Notes under the pieces: generated by a model | Told to the model about the DNA's origin: nothing | What the model saw: only the letters and a program-made list of their open reading frames with translations | Database searches by the model: none | DNA from: Leptolyngbyaceae cyanobacterium RM1_1_2 | GTDB taxonomy: Bacteria; Cyanobacteriota; Cyanobacteriia; Phormidesmidales; Phormidesmidaceae | Length of the DNA: 64,000 bases | Reading direction: 5' to 3' | Assembly: GCA_012032345.1 (NCBI GenBank) | Contig: JAAUQI010000005.1 | Location: 1 to 64,000, forward strand | Made by a program: the position numbers and the translations under genes | Shown here: positions 45,601-54,806 of the stretch, piece by piece | Numbering within the stretch: position 1 is the first letter of the stretch | Layout: the number at the start of each line of letters is the position of its first letter

Positions 45601-46753
45601 TCGCCATCAGGGTAGACTCCTGGATGGGCGAAAGATAGTATTTTCGACCCTCATGAACGAAAGAAATAATCACGCCCTCGTTGCCTGCCTCTGCGGCAAA
45701 ATCTCTAAATTTAAGATTTTTGGCCTCAGCATCAGCGCGCATTTGAGCCTCCAGCTCGGCTAGATTGCCAGATAAAGAGGTTTTCAAGAGAGCCGCCACA
45801 TCAGTAATGAGGGTGCCGCCAGTCACCGTTTCTGTATCGATCAGTCCGGCTGAGCCAATTGTCTGCAATACTTTTGCAGTTCCCGAATCAATCAGCTGTA
45901 CCTGCTGGGAGTTGCCGATGCCTGCGAGTTCCAGCGTGGCTGAGATATTTTCGAATCCGCTGGAATTTGCCGCCGCGACCGCTTTGACAACGCCCAGGAA
46001 ATTTCCTGTATCTGGGTCTTGAATAGCCTGACTAAACTCTAAGCCGAAGGTATTGGTGGACTGGTCGAAGATGGCTGAAGAGACCCACTTAGTATTCTTC
46101 TGAGCCTCTTGCCACCAGGCTTCGTCACTCTGGATAAAGTCAGAAGTGAGGTTGCTGTAGGCAACATTGAGGCCGCGCTGCTCGGTAAAAGACAGCTCAG
46201 CTAGCCCTACCGTCTCAGCTGTCTTAGCCAGATAGCCGTTGAGTTTTGCCTCAGGCTGCAGCAGCTTACTTTCGGCGTAGCGGGCCTCGACTGCTTCAGA
46301 GGAGAGATCGTTAAGCTCAGGGTTGAGAGCGCCAGCAGATTTAGCTGCATCAATGACCAAGGGATTGCTAGCAACCACTGAGGGAACGGTTGCCAGTTCT
46401 TGCAGATAGTCACCTGTTAGGTCGCTTGCTAAGAGGGCTTTGCTGCGCACCTGAATTGAGAGGTCTTGGCTAAATCGCTCTTGAATGACACGCTCTCCAA
46501 TGACTCCAGCGACAGCAAGGGGCACTAGAACCGCAGGTAAAACACCGCGCAGTAGCTGAAAGCGTAGGCTCTTGGCCTTACCAGGTTGATGAGAGGCCAG
46601 CCGCCAAGACATCTCATCAGCAGACTGAGCCAGCGTATAGGTTTTGGCAACCTCAGACGTTTGAGCCGAGCCGTTAAGAGCAGCAGGCACGTTTGCCGCA
46701 GGCTGAGCAGTGGTCGCCCCCATCGGCGAAGAGGGACTGATACGGTTAGTCAT
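42677..46753 (-). CDS. pixJ: Phototaxis photoreceptor PixJ with three GAF domains
   Basis: 1,358 residues. TM1 lies at about 66-88 and TM2 at about 398-420, flanking a Cache-like extracytoplasmic sensor. HAMP follows (about 421-475), then GAF1 (about 500-645), GAF2 (about 675-815), GAF3 (about 845-990), a second HAMP, and an MCP signalling domain with [23 protein letters not shown]2 has DPCF (727-730) and Cys757-His758; GAF3 has DPCF (900-903) and Cys930-His931. These are the two cysteine sites of DXCF cyanobacteriochromes, so both should bind a bilin. GAF1 keeps Cys556 in DPCI but has Asp584 in place of the canonical Cys. Synechocystis PixJ1 is the model, a blue/green receptor for positive phototaxis. 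Confidence 0.93.
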   Translation of the reverse strand: MTNRISPSSPMGATTAQPAANVPAALNGSAQTSEVAKTYTLAQSADEMSWRLASHQPGKAKSLRFQLLRGVLPAVLVPLAVAGVIGERVIQERFSQDLSIQVRSKALLASDLTGDYLQELATVPSVVASNPLVIDAAKSAGALNPELNDLSSEAVEARYAESKLLQPEAKLNGYLAKTAETVGLAELSFTEQRGLNVAYSNLTSDFIQSDEAWWQEAQKNTKWVSSAIFDQSTNTFGLEFSQAIQDPDTGNFLGVVKAVAAANSSGFENISATLELAGIGNSQQVQLIDSGTAKVLQTIGSAGLIDTETVTGGTLITDVAALLKTSLSGNLAELEAQMRADAEAKNLKFRDFAAEAGNEGVIISFVHEGRKYYLSPIQESTLMAIASVDTSELASAGNRLVVVFLLATLAAAAVAIAVISRLASQLSKPLRYLSSTAEQAAAGNLEVSAPVYGAKESQTLANTFNALVSQVRGLLQEQTRATSQAQLLAKITSSRIRNQQDLDRAFTQALNSVRAVLAADRVVVYRFNPDWSGYISNESVLSGWPQALNDKIEDPCIPQNLIMAYREDRVVINNDVFAADYHPDHEALMERLQIKSNLIVPILNEGQLLGLLIAHHCAALHAWEEAEISFLRQVASQLGMLSDQFTYLQARTAETKRSQAVQDITLEIIQAQTAAEVLTQLPLYQIRKTLETDRVVVYLFDENWKGTVTLESVAEAWPQALGAQIHDPCFEKNYVGQYQRGRVKATADIYKAGLTECHLKQLEPFKVRANLVAPINQGEQLLGLLITHQCDRPRYWTQNEIDFFTQVANQVGLALDRSNLLTQRQAETERSEALRDITLETVQYETADKILRNLPIEKIRKILQADRVVFYQFDNDWQGTIAAESVLEPWPKALGAQIHDPCFARSYIDQYKKGRVQVMPNIHTAGLAECHLEMMAPFAVKANMLAPINQGERLLGLLIAHQCSGPRDWSKVEIDFFTQVATQVSLSLDRCDSVTQRELAAQQELAAEQARSIAAEQQQQKEQLQLQLINLLSDVEGAASGDLTVRADVTVGEIGTVADFFNSIIESLRQIVTQVKVSAEQVNRSVGENEGAIRQLATEALAQAEDITRALSSVEDMTDSIQSVAESARQAAQVAHTAFTTAESGGVAMARTEQNILMLRETVGTTAKKVKRLGESSQQISKVVSLINQIALQTNLLAINAGIEAARAGEEGQGFAVVAEEVGELANRSAAATQEIEKIVDAIQRETAQVVEAMEQSTAQVVEGTHLVEDAKASLEQILGVSSQIDQLVQSISTATVSQVETSTSVSQLMQMIAEVSKQTSGSSLQVSDALRSTVLVTEALQASVDTFKVDAERENDV

Positions 46754-46935
46754 AATAAAGAGTCCTTGAGGAAGCTAAAAAGGAGTTGAGTGAAAAAATG
46801 CTCGAGGCACAGAGGGTAGAGACCTGAATTGAGAACTCATATCAAAAACGCAAAAAGCAGCCGCTTTGCAGCAGAGTCTGCTAGCAAAACGTTTCAGACA
46901 CTTGAATATTGAGCCAGTCCAGCTAGAGCCAACTT

Positions 46936-47457
46936 TTAGAGGTGGCTGCTTGAGGGCGTCAGGTCTCTCAAGACGGGGGCCTGGCTGATAGCGGCAGCAT
47001 CGAGTACCAGCAGCACCGCTTCGTCCTGCCAGATGCATCCTTGCAGGTAGGGCACCAGCCCCATAGAGGTTTGTCCCAGCGGAGATTGAATAGCGTCTTG
47101 CTCAAGCCAGGTCATGCCGTTGATGTGCTCTACAGCCAGAGCCAGGCTGAGTTTGCCAACGCGAATGATAATCAAGTTGTACTGCTGAGTGGCGGTGTCC
47201 AGCCGATTCAGCCCTAGCAGCAGCGCTAAATCGACTACCCACAGGATGCGGCTGCGGTGGTTCATCAGTCCCAACATGCAAGCAGCCATATTGGGCATCG
47301 GGGTCAGCCGCTGTAGGGGCAGCGTGAGCACTTCTTGGACATGGTGCATGGAAAAAATAGCTGGGTTTCTGCCAAGACTCAGGTAAAACTTCAGGTGAGC
47401 GGCTCCGGCTGTTTTTGGCGAACGATGAGAAAGTTTGACAATGGCTGAAGTGTTCAT
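46936..47457 (-). CDS. pixI: CheW-like adaptor PixI
   Basis: 173 residues. A CheW fold is shown by KFYLSLGRNPAIFSMHHVQE, MLGLMNHRSRILWVVDLALL (the strand-turn that docks on MCP and kinase) and SLALAVEHINGMTWLEQDA. A short tail of about 15 residues ends the protein. It couples PixJ to the kinase PixL. It begins three bases after the pixH stop and lies 182 bases before pixJ. Confidence 0.92.
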   Translation of the reverse strand: MNTSAIVKLSHRSPKTAGAAHLKFYLSLGRNPAIFSMHHVQEVLTLPLQRLTPMPNMAACMLGLMNHRSRILWVVDLALLLGLNRLDTATQQYNLIIIRVGKLSLALAVEHINGMTWLEQDAIQSPLGQTSMGLVPYLQGCIWQDEAVLLVLDAAAISQAPVLRDLTPSSSHL

Positions 47458-47460
47458 AGC

Positions 47461-47838
47461 TTAAAAAGTGACTGACTTGACCGCTCGAATTAGCTGCTCT
47501 TGGGTAAACGGCTTGGTGACATAGGCGTTGGCACCTTGTTTCATCCCCCAGAGCCGATCGATTTCCTGGTCTTTAGAAGAGCACATGATGATAGGAATAC
47601 TGGCTGTCGCTGCATTCTTTTTCAGGCTGCGACACAGCTCAAAGCCGCTCATGCCGGGCATGACCACATCTGTAACAATGACGAAAGGCTTTAGCTCAAC
47701 GGCTTTTTCGAGCGCCTCTCGGGCAGTAACTGCGCCGACTACGCTATAGCCACTGTCTCGCAGATAATGACTCATTAGCTCCATTTCAGAAGGCGTATCT
47801 TCAACAATCAGAATGGTCTGGGTTAGGGTGATACTCAT
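47461..47838 (-). CDS. pixH: CheY-like response regulator PixH
   Basis: 125 residues from the ATG at 47838, chosen because AAGGA lies ten bases upstream and the receiver domain begins there; the frame is open further upstream. It is a single receiver domain with the acidic pair in ILIVEDTPSE, the phospho-accepting Asp in VIVTDVVMPGMSG, the switch Ser in IIMCSSKD and the Lys in YVTKPFT. It should be phosphorylated by PixL. The output is probably modulation of type IV pilus motors, as known for the pix system. Confidence 0.92.
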   Translation of the reverse strand: MSITLTQTILIVEDTPSEMELMSHYLRDSGYSVVGAVTAREALEKAVELKPFVIVTDVVMPGMSGFELCRSLKKNAATASIPIIMCSSKDQEIDRLWGMKQGANAYVTKPFTQEQLIRAVKSVTF

Positions 47839-47929
47839 CTTTGAAATTCCTTTGAATGTAAACGCAATCCTGGCTGAACTGAATCGACTTTTTAGCCATC
47901 TCAGCCAAAACAAAAGATATAGCAGTGCT

Positions 47930-49000
47930 TTATCTCAAGTACTTGAACATCATCTTGAGCAAGTCAGGCTGGGTAAAAGGTTTAGTCAGATAGCCCGAAG
48001 CTCCCACTAGCTTTGCCTTGGCGCGATCTATTAAACCTGTGTTGCCCGTCACCATGATGATGGGGGTCTGCCTGAAAAGCGGGTGCCGCCGCAGCAGAGA
48101 ACACAGCTCATAGCCGTCAAGATTAGGCATCGTCACGTCAAGCAAAATTAACTCGGGCTTATTGCGGATAATCTGCATCAGCGCACTGACTGGATTCTCT
48201 ATCCTCAAAACCCTGAATGCCTTGTCGTCTAAAAATGACTCAATTGCATTCAAAACCGTCGGACTGTCGTCAATGCACGCCACCGTGTACGTCGCCCTCT
48301 GCACTGACGCTGGCGATCGCGCTTCCCTTGGCGGTAAAGCTTTCTCCTCTGTTGCAGTAGGGATAGCAGACTGGCTCAAGTTTTGTAAGGCAGGCGCATT
48401 TTGCTGCAAGACCTTCTCTTGTAAGCGTAGGCTGTTCTGAGGAGTGGGTACAGGTGCCTTAGCAGGATTTGAATTTTGCTGACGCAGCCGCCGTACCTGA
48501 CAAGACTCAACCAGAGAACGCAAATCAATATGACAGAACCGTGGCAGCTGGGCTAGCTGACCTTCTGCTAGCAGGTCATAGTTGCCGAGCTGTAGAGGCA
48601 GCAGCGTCTCTAGAACATCCTTAGCTAAGGTTTCAATCAGTTCAGCGGCCTGGGCTGGCGTAAGATACTGCTGGCCGACTAACCAGCAAATAGCTTCGTA
48701 GTCCCAGCAGCGGCTGGCATCCTCTTCGATTGGCTTTTCAAATAGCAGCCGTACCTGTACCCGAACAGGGCTTGCCAAGCTAGGAATCTGAGCGCTGAGT
48801 CGCCTTAGATAGCGATCGAGCCGACCGAAGGGATCTAATGAGTTAGAGGCATAGACTAGCTTGCCTTGCTCTAAATAGAGCATCCAGATATTGGATTCGC
48901 TGGTAACTCTCAAACAACCGCTCGCTTGCCGACTGGCTGTTTGCGCCAGAATACTTAGAAGGTGCAGCTCTTGCGGAGAGCGGTAACGGTAGCTGTTCAT
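47930..49000 (-). CDS. pixG: PatA-type response regulator PixG
   Basis: 356 residues from the ATG at 49000, which has AGGA eight bases upstream; two in-frame ATGs upstream are less likely. The N-terminal PATAN (DUF4388-like) domain has ASGCLRVTSESNIWMLYLEQ and GKLVYASNSLDPFGRLD. A Gln/Pro-rich linker (about 190-225) follows. The C-terminal receiver has VACIDDSPTVLNAI, ILLDVTMPNLDG, MVTGNTG and YLTKPFT. PixG is the first gene of the pix operon and is known in Synechocystis to act in the direction of phototaxis. Its promoter lies in the gene-free region upstream. Confidence 0.92.
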   Translation of the reverse strand: MNSYRYRSPQELHLLSILAQTASRQASGCLRVTSESNIWMLYLEQGKLVYASNSLDPFGRLDRYLRRLSAQIPSLASPVRVQVRLLFEKPIEEDASRCWDYEAICWLVGQQYLTPAQAAELIETLAKDVLETLLPLQLGNYDLLAEGQLAQLPRFCHIDLRSLVESCQVRRLRQQNSNPAKAPVPTPQNSLRLQEKVLQQNAPALQNLSQSAIPTATEEKALPPREARSPASVQRATYTVACIDDSPTVLNAIESFLDDKAFRVLRIENPVSALMQIIRNKPELILLDVTMPNLDGYELCSLLRRHPLFRQTPIIMVTGNTGLIDRAKAKLVGASGYLTKPFTQPDLLKMMFKYLR

Positions 49001-51008
49001 ATCAGAAGTCCTCATTCTTGTGCGCATTTCAGCCTGATCCGCCTCAACAACATAAAGGGTAGGAAAGAAAGTCTCATCAGATACTCCCTCAAAAGATCGA
49101 ACGATGAGTTTTGGTCAGTCAAACAGCCTCTTAGAGATTTAGTCCAGCGCCAGCGCCGATCTTTTAGTCAAAACCCAGTTGATTTAGCCAGGTTTGCTCA
49201 TTGTGTAAAGGTTCTAATTGGCAAAGCGGCTTTAGCTAAACCCAAGTGCCATGCGGTAATGCCCGACAGTAAACACGGTTAGATAAAGCTATTGTTTAAG
49301 CCACTGAGCAAAGCAATCGACTTTTCTACAATGCTAGAAAGAGTACTTTCAACAGTCACGCTGACAGCTCTGAAAGAAAACCAAAATTCTATCTGTGCTA
49401 GCCAATCTTCCGATCTTTATCTTTTAAAGAAGTCTTTTCTGAATCTCCGAAAAGAGTCTCGAGAAAGATGATTTTAATTCTTCCTGCTGGATGGGGCTAA
49501 CCAGCTCGACTTCGCAAAACTATCTGACTGCAGCAAGTCTTATGCTTCTGATAGTGATTTAAACCTGACAGCGCGTCAATTCCAAGAGCGTATATTTACT
49601 GGTTCTTAATTTTTTGACTATTTACACTTTACATTTATCTATTTTGCGTTCTTAGTTCGAACTTTTTTGGAAATAGAACGTCACGTACACTTTGTTTTAT
49701 AAATATTCCAGTGCTGCCAGCTAGCCTCAAGAAAGGTAGCGAATATTACGACTATAGGATCAATAAGAATTACTGCCTGAGAAGCCTTGGGCTAAAACCT
49801 CAAATAATTTTAGCTTTATATGGAGAGCTTTTTTATCAGGAGCCAAGCAGTTCAGCATTGCACTCTATATATAAGAGAGCTGCATTCTGCCAATAGGAGA
49901 GCTAAGGTCGAGAGCGTGGCTTGACCTACCCCAGGCGGTGACGGCTGACTGATTAGATGCGTCTGGGTAAGCTATGCTAATTGACGTAGATAAAATGCTA
50001 AGAAAAGTTAAGCATTTCATGATTTCTGCGATCTGCCTGAGGTATTTGGGCACTGATGCTAAGTAAGTAAAGCGATTTCTTAGCTCAGCATCTACTGCTA
50101 ATAAAATTGTAAAACATCCTGATTGCAATAGCTCAAAGCGAATATCTGACTCAGGAGTGCAGTGAAACAGGGCTCGTTCAGTTTGAACGCTGAATCGTTA
50201 GCACACTTCACGGAAAAAAGACAAAATCTTTTGCTTTCTAAGCCATTATGCATAGTTAGATAAGATATGATGCTGGTATCAGGTAAACGACTCTACCGGG
50301 ATTGGCTACTTAGAAAATAATTACTAGCCAACCACTATTCGCACAAAATAGCTTGACTGCTACAGTTCGAACTTTGACTAAATCCCTCTTCATAGGCTGG
50401 GGCAACTGTCTATTTTAGAGGGGTGCATCGAACAAATTCTTCTGAGTCGAAACGCGAAAAGTTCAGTACTGCAGCTTTTAGGACGAGTAATCTTGTACAG
50501 GTTTTTCCCAAGCTATTTAACTGATAGCGATCGCGCAATTTAATCTAGCTTTTCTCTAACTTTTTTGTACGTCTTTCTAGTTCCAAGGGTGTCAGATTGA
50601 GCTTGTAGCTAAGCCTAAAATTATGCAGATTTCCATTTGCTTGGCGAGAGGACTCGCCTGCATTAATTGACGGTTAGCGTCTTCGATAGTTTTTTAAATA
50701 ACCAAGCTCAAAAAGGATAAAAGATAGTCCTATAGATTACCTATGCTTAAGCCTGCGTCAGGCTGTCTGCCTGAAGTTTTTGTAAGTTCCTGAAATTCAA
50801 ATTTCTTCTATTTAATGCTTTTGCGATCGCCTGGCAACCTCAGACACAGTTTTCCTGAAGGCTTTTACTAACGGTCAAGACGAGTCAAGACAGTTTGTTT
50901 TTGATTTTTCTGTGTCAAATTCGTCGCACAGTAAGTCAAAACAGCTGACACTAACACACACTAGCCCTGTTTGGGGCCGATATTGTAGTGAGCTTCCCCC
51001 TCTGAATC
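49001..51008. other. Two-kilobase gene-free region between pix and bcs operons
   Basis: About 2 kb between divergently read operons, clearly more AT-rich than the rest. Short open frames exist (for example 49711-49896 plus, 49865-50128 minus), but their products have no recognisable motif, biased composition and no ribosome sites. The region must contain the promoters of both operons, and could host small RNAs or decayed genes. I see no transposase, tRNA or CRISPR signature. Confidence 0.6.
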
Positions 51009-52487
51009 ATGAGAACTTTTTACTCCTCTACTTGGCTGTATTTAAGCGATCGCCCATATGCTAATTACCTGATTCTGTTGTTTTGGTTAAGCCTAGGACT
51101 GACGTTGGGACTAGGAGCCTGCAAACCTGCGGGAGCGGAAATTTTAGAGGCCGGGTCTGGTTTTTCTGAGACAGTACCTGCCAGTGCAGATGAAGATGAA
51201 GATGACTTCATTGCAGAGCAGGCTTTTGCCACAGCCCCAGAACTCGCGGCAGCAACTAAGCTGCCGCCAAAGGCTGGGTTAGCAGCATCTGAGAGACCTG
51301 CCGTTTCAGAGCCTTTGCAGACAAATGCCCTGCCGACAACAACGGCTGCTGAGGCGATAGCTCCAGCCCCGATAGAGCCTGCGATCGCTAGCGTTATGGA
51401 GCCTGGTAGCGCTGCTGAGGTTGCCACCAGCGCTGCGGTTCTCTTAGCCGAGGCGACTCCCCTTGAGATAGTTCAAGCGCCTGAGTCAGCGCCTGAAGCT
51501 GCTGAAACAAGCCCAACATCAGTGTTAACACCGCTACAGACATATCAGCCACTGGTTCAGTACCAGGCGGTCACGATTGTGCAAGACGGGGACTTCGCCG
51601 GACGGCTGCGGGCAAGCGCGCTGTATGCCATCAGCCCGCAGGTGCTGTTTGGGGCAACGGTAGACTTAACTACCGGAGATGCGTTCGTTGATTCTAGAGA
51701 AAGCGGCCTTAGCCTGAATGAGCTGTACGTCGCCGCCGCGCCGATTCGAGATTTGCCCAACCTGCGAGTCGTTGCAGGACTGCTGGACTTGACCTCATAC
51801 TTTGACCGCAACAGCTTTGCCAAAGACGGGGCGACCCATTTTTTCAACCCCGTCTTTCAAACTAATCCAGCCCTGAGTGCCGCCGGGATTGCCACTCGCC
51901 CTGGGCTGTTGCTGAACTGGAGCGCCACAGACCAGCTAGAACTCAAAGCCGCCGCTTTTTCATCCAGGCGCAACTTGGGGGAGTTCGCCATCGACGGTTT
52001 TGCCGCAGAGGTGGGGTACCGCATTGAGAACCTGATCGTGCGAGGCACCTACGCTAGTGGGCGAGATGCTGGCTCCAATGATGGCTTCAGCGAGATCTTT
52101 CAGTTCAACCGGGGTAGCCGCTTTGGGCTGCGTGAAGGCGACCGGGAAAGCAGTTTCGGCCTCAACGCGGAGTATTTTATTGAGTCACTCAATTTGGGGC
52201 TGTTTGGCCGCTACGGTCGATACGAGAATGCAGGGGTTGATCGCGGTGGCGACACCTTTAATTTAGGCATTAACGCTCTAGACGTGTTCAGGCAGCGCGA
52301 TCGCTTGGGTTTAGCCTACGGGCAGCAGCTTTCAAACAGCGACCTGCGCAGGGGCAAGAGACCGGATGTTTGGGAGCTGTTTTACGACATGCCTGTGGCC
52401 TCTAGAATTCGCGCCGGGGTGAGCCTGCAGAGTCGAGACGAACTCTCAGAGACCGTGTTGGGAATACGACTACGAGCAGACTGGTAG
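51009..52487 (+). CDS. Outer-membrane beta-barrel of the cellulose-type operon
   Basis: 492 residues. A signal/anchor helix (about 20-38) precedes an Ala/Pro/Glu-rich linker of about 130 residues that could span the periplasm. The C-terminal 310 residues alternate polar and aromatic strands, such as GRLRASALYAISPQVLFGAT and NLGLFGRYGRYENAGVDRGG, and the chain ends in Trp, the mark of BAM-inserted barrels. The style is near OprB/carbohydrate porins. It lies seven bases before the TPR gene. Together they could replace the two halves of BcsC (barrel and TPR), giving an exit path for the glucan. Confidence 0.75.
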   Translation: MRTFYSSTWLYLSDRPYANYLILLFWLSLGLTLGLGACKPAGAEILEAGSGFSETVPASADEDEDDFIAEQAFATAPELAAATKLPPKAGLAASERPAVSEPLQTNALPTTTAAEAIAPAPIEPAIASVMEPGSAAEVATSAAVLLAEATPLEIVQAPESAPEAAETSPTSVLTPLQTYQPLVQYQAVTIVQDGDFAGRLRASALYAISPQVLFGATVDLTTGDAFVDSRESGLSLNELYVAAAPIRDLPNLRVVAGLLDLTSYFDRNSFAKDGATHFFNPVFQTNPALSAAGIATRPGLLLNWSATDQLELKAAAFSSRRNLGEFAIDGFAAEVGYRIENLIVRGTYASGRDAGSNDGFSEIFQFNRGSRFGLREGDRESSFGLNAEYFIESLNLGLFGRYGRYENAGVDRGGDTFNLGINALDVFRQRDRLGLAYGQQLSNSDLRRGKRPDVWELFYDMPVASRIRAGVSLQSRDELSETVLGIRLRADW

Positions 52488-52494
52488 AGGAACT

Positions 52495-54770
52495 ATGAGC
52501 AACAAACGCACCCTAACTTTAGTTTTCAGACGCTTTGCCTAAGTGCCGCAGTGATTAGCAGCCTGAGCGCGTCGCCTGTTCTAGCGCAGAGTCAGGCTGA
52601 GCAGGCTGGCTACAGGCTACTAGAGCGCGGCTGGATAGACGATGCCATCGGCCAGTTTCAGCAGGCACTGCGGCAGCAGCCGCAGTCGGTCAGGGCACAG
52701 CTAGGTCTGGCAGTTGCCTACGAGCGGGCAGGGCGAGACGGCGAAGCCTGGCAGGCATATCAGCGGGTTTTGGGGCTAGAGGCCAATAACCGACAGGCAC
52801 TGCTGGCCGTTGGCAAACTGGGCAGCTATCGCATGGAGTGGCAGGCAGCGGGGATAGAAGCCCTAACGACGCTGTTGCAGACGAGTCCAGCAGACAACGG
52901 GATCCGGGCGCAGCGGGCTTTGCTGCTGGGCTATCAGGGTCGTTTTGCTGAGTCAATTGCCGACTATGAGCAAGTGTTGTCGGCTAATCCGTCACCTGAA
53001 ACTGTTTTGGGAGCGGCCCAAATCTATACCTACAGCGGTAGCTACAGCCAGGGGTTGGCCCTATTTGAGCGCTACTTAGCCAGCGGACAGCCTCTGAGTG
53101 AAGCAGGCGCGATCGCCTATAGCCAAACTTTACAACAGACAGGTCAAACCACAGCCGCCATCGAGCTGCTCAACCGCCGCCTGCAGGCGGCACCAAATTC
53201 AATCGAACTGCGCGCTGCTCTAGCCGTGGCCTACGAGCGCAATCAGCAGAGCGAAGTTGCCCTAAGGATACTGTCTCCCCTACGAACTCAGCCAGACGCT
53301 AGGCTGCCGCTAGCTCGGGCACTTAGCCAAATTGGTCGCAGCTCAGGCAGCAGCGACCTCTACCGCGAAGCCATCGCCCTCTATCAGCAAGTTCTGGCGG
53401 CGACAACGGCTCCCAGCAGCGGCTTCATTACTGAGGTCGCAGATGTTCTAAGTGAAGATTCCACCGCTCAAGCCGCCGCCCTGCAGCTCTACGAGCGACT
53501 CTTAGCTGACTCACCTGATCAGCCCGCCGTGCAAACCAAGCGGCTGATTCTGGCTTTTGAATTAGGCCAGCTCTCTGACAGGGGTCTGCAGCAACAGCTG
53601 CTAGCCCTATTGCAACCGCTGCCTGCAGGGGCAGCCCTACAGCAGCAAATCGGCCAGGGACTGATTCGTCTGGACAGTCCAGACCCGTCGCTGCTGCCGG
53701 TTTATCAGGCTTTAATTGACGCCAACACCCCGGTTGACTTCCTTTACTTCCGTCTGGCCCAGATAGAGCTAGCCCAAAATAACTGGTCAGCCGCTAAAGC
53801 CGCGATCGCCACCTATCAGTCTAGCCGCGCGGGTCAACAAGACATCGCTCCGGCCCTGCTCTTAGCTGAGCTAGAGCGGCGACAGGGCAACCTAGAAGCC
53901 AGCGCCCTGCAGTATGAGGCGATTTTGCGCCAGAGCCAGCCAGCCCCCATCGTTGAAACCGCCCTGCTCGGACTCAGCGGTATTCGTCAAAGCCAGCAGC
54001 GCTGGGCAGAAGCTCTAGCGGCTTACGAAGAGCTACAGCAGCGCTCCCCCCAAAGCCAGCGGGGGCGTTTGGGTTACGCCTATCTAGCCCTGCAGCTAGA
54101 GCGTATTAGCATCTCTGAGGCTGAATCTGTTTTAGCACAGTGGCTCAGCGACAACCCGACTCCAACGGCGCAGAATGCTTCTCTAGAACTTTTGAACCTG
54201 GTGGCGACGCTGCCGCCAGCCTCTAACCGCCAAAATTTATATGAAAGGCTTCTGGTCGTTGCCCCAGAGCACATAGGGCTAAACCGCCGCTACGCGCAAA
54301 TGCTGGCACAAACAGATAAAGCCGCTGCCCTAGCCTACGCCCAGCAGCTCACCCCGTCAGATCCGACTCAGATCGGACTGTACTTTGTCCAGGGAGAGGT
54401 GGCACAAGCTCTAGGAGAACTTACCCTGGCTAGCCAAGCCTACGAAGCCGCTCTGGCTCAGCAGCCAGACAATACCGATGCCCTATCAGCCCTGGGTGGG
54501 GTGCGCTTTCAGCAGCGTCAACTCAGCGAGGCCGAAGCGATCTATCTGCAAGTGCTAGCCCTCAAGCCTAATGATTGGCAAACCCGCCGGGTCTTGGCTG
54601 AACTCAAGCTAGCTCAAGACCAGCCGATAGCGGCTCGAGAGCGCTTTAGCGAACTGCAAGTGGACGCTCTAGCTGCCGAGACCCAGCCGCCCATCAACTA
54701 TCGGCTACAAGACATTGAGCTAAACTTCCTGCGCCGCCGAGGTTTTCAGCCCCTGTGGGAACGGTACTAA
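52495..54770 (+). CDS. Periplasmic TPR protein, BcsC-like scaffold (one apparent frameshift)
   Basis: The ATG at 52495 has GAGG seven bases upstream and begins a signal peptide, MSNKRTLTLVFRRFA. The frame then meets TAA. Adding one C at CC 52538-52539 gives LSAAVISSLSASPVLA and QSQ, a textbook signal peptide with an ALA-type cleavage site. About 18 TPR units follow over 720 residues (for example DDAIGQFQQALRQQPQSVRA and AEAIYLQVLALKPNDWQTRR). It ends without a barrel. In BcsC the TPR part guides the nascent glucan to the outer membrane. Expression would need the corrected frame or a poor GTG start at 52551. Confidence 0.8.
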
Positions 54771-54806
54771 ACGCATTCTGTAATGAATTCTTTGTGAGAT
54801 GCTGTT

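Noticed and set aside
49711-50128. Two short overlapping frames on opposite strands in the gene-free region
   Set aside because: No recognisable domain, no ribosome site and the frames conflict with each other.
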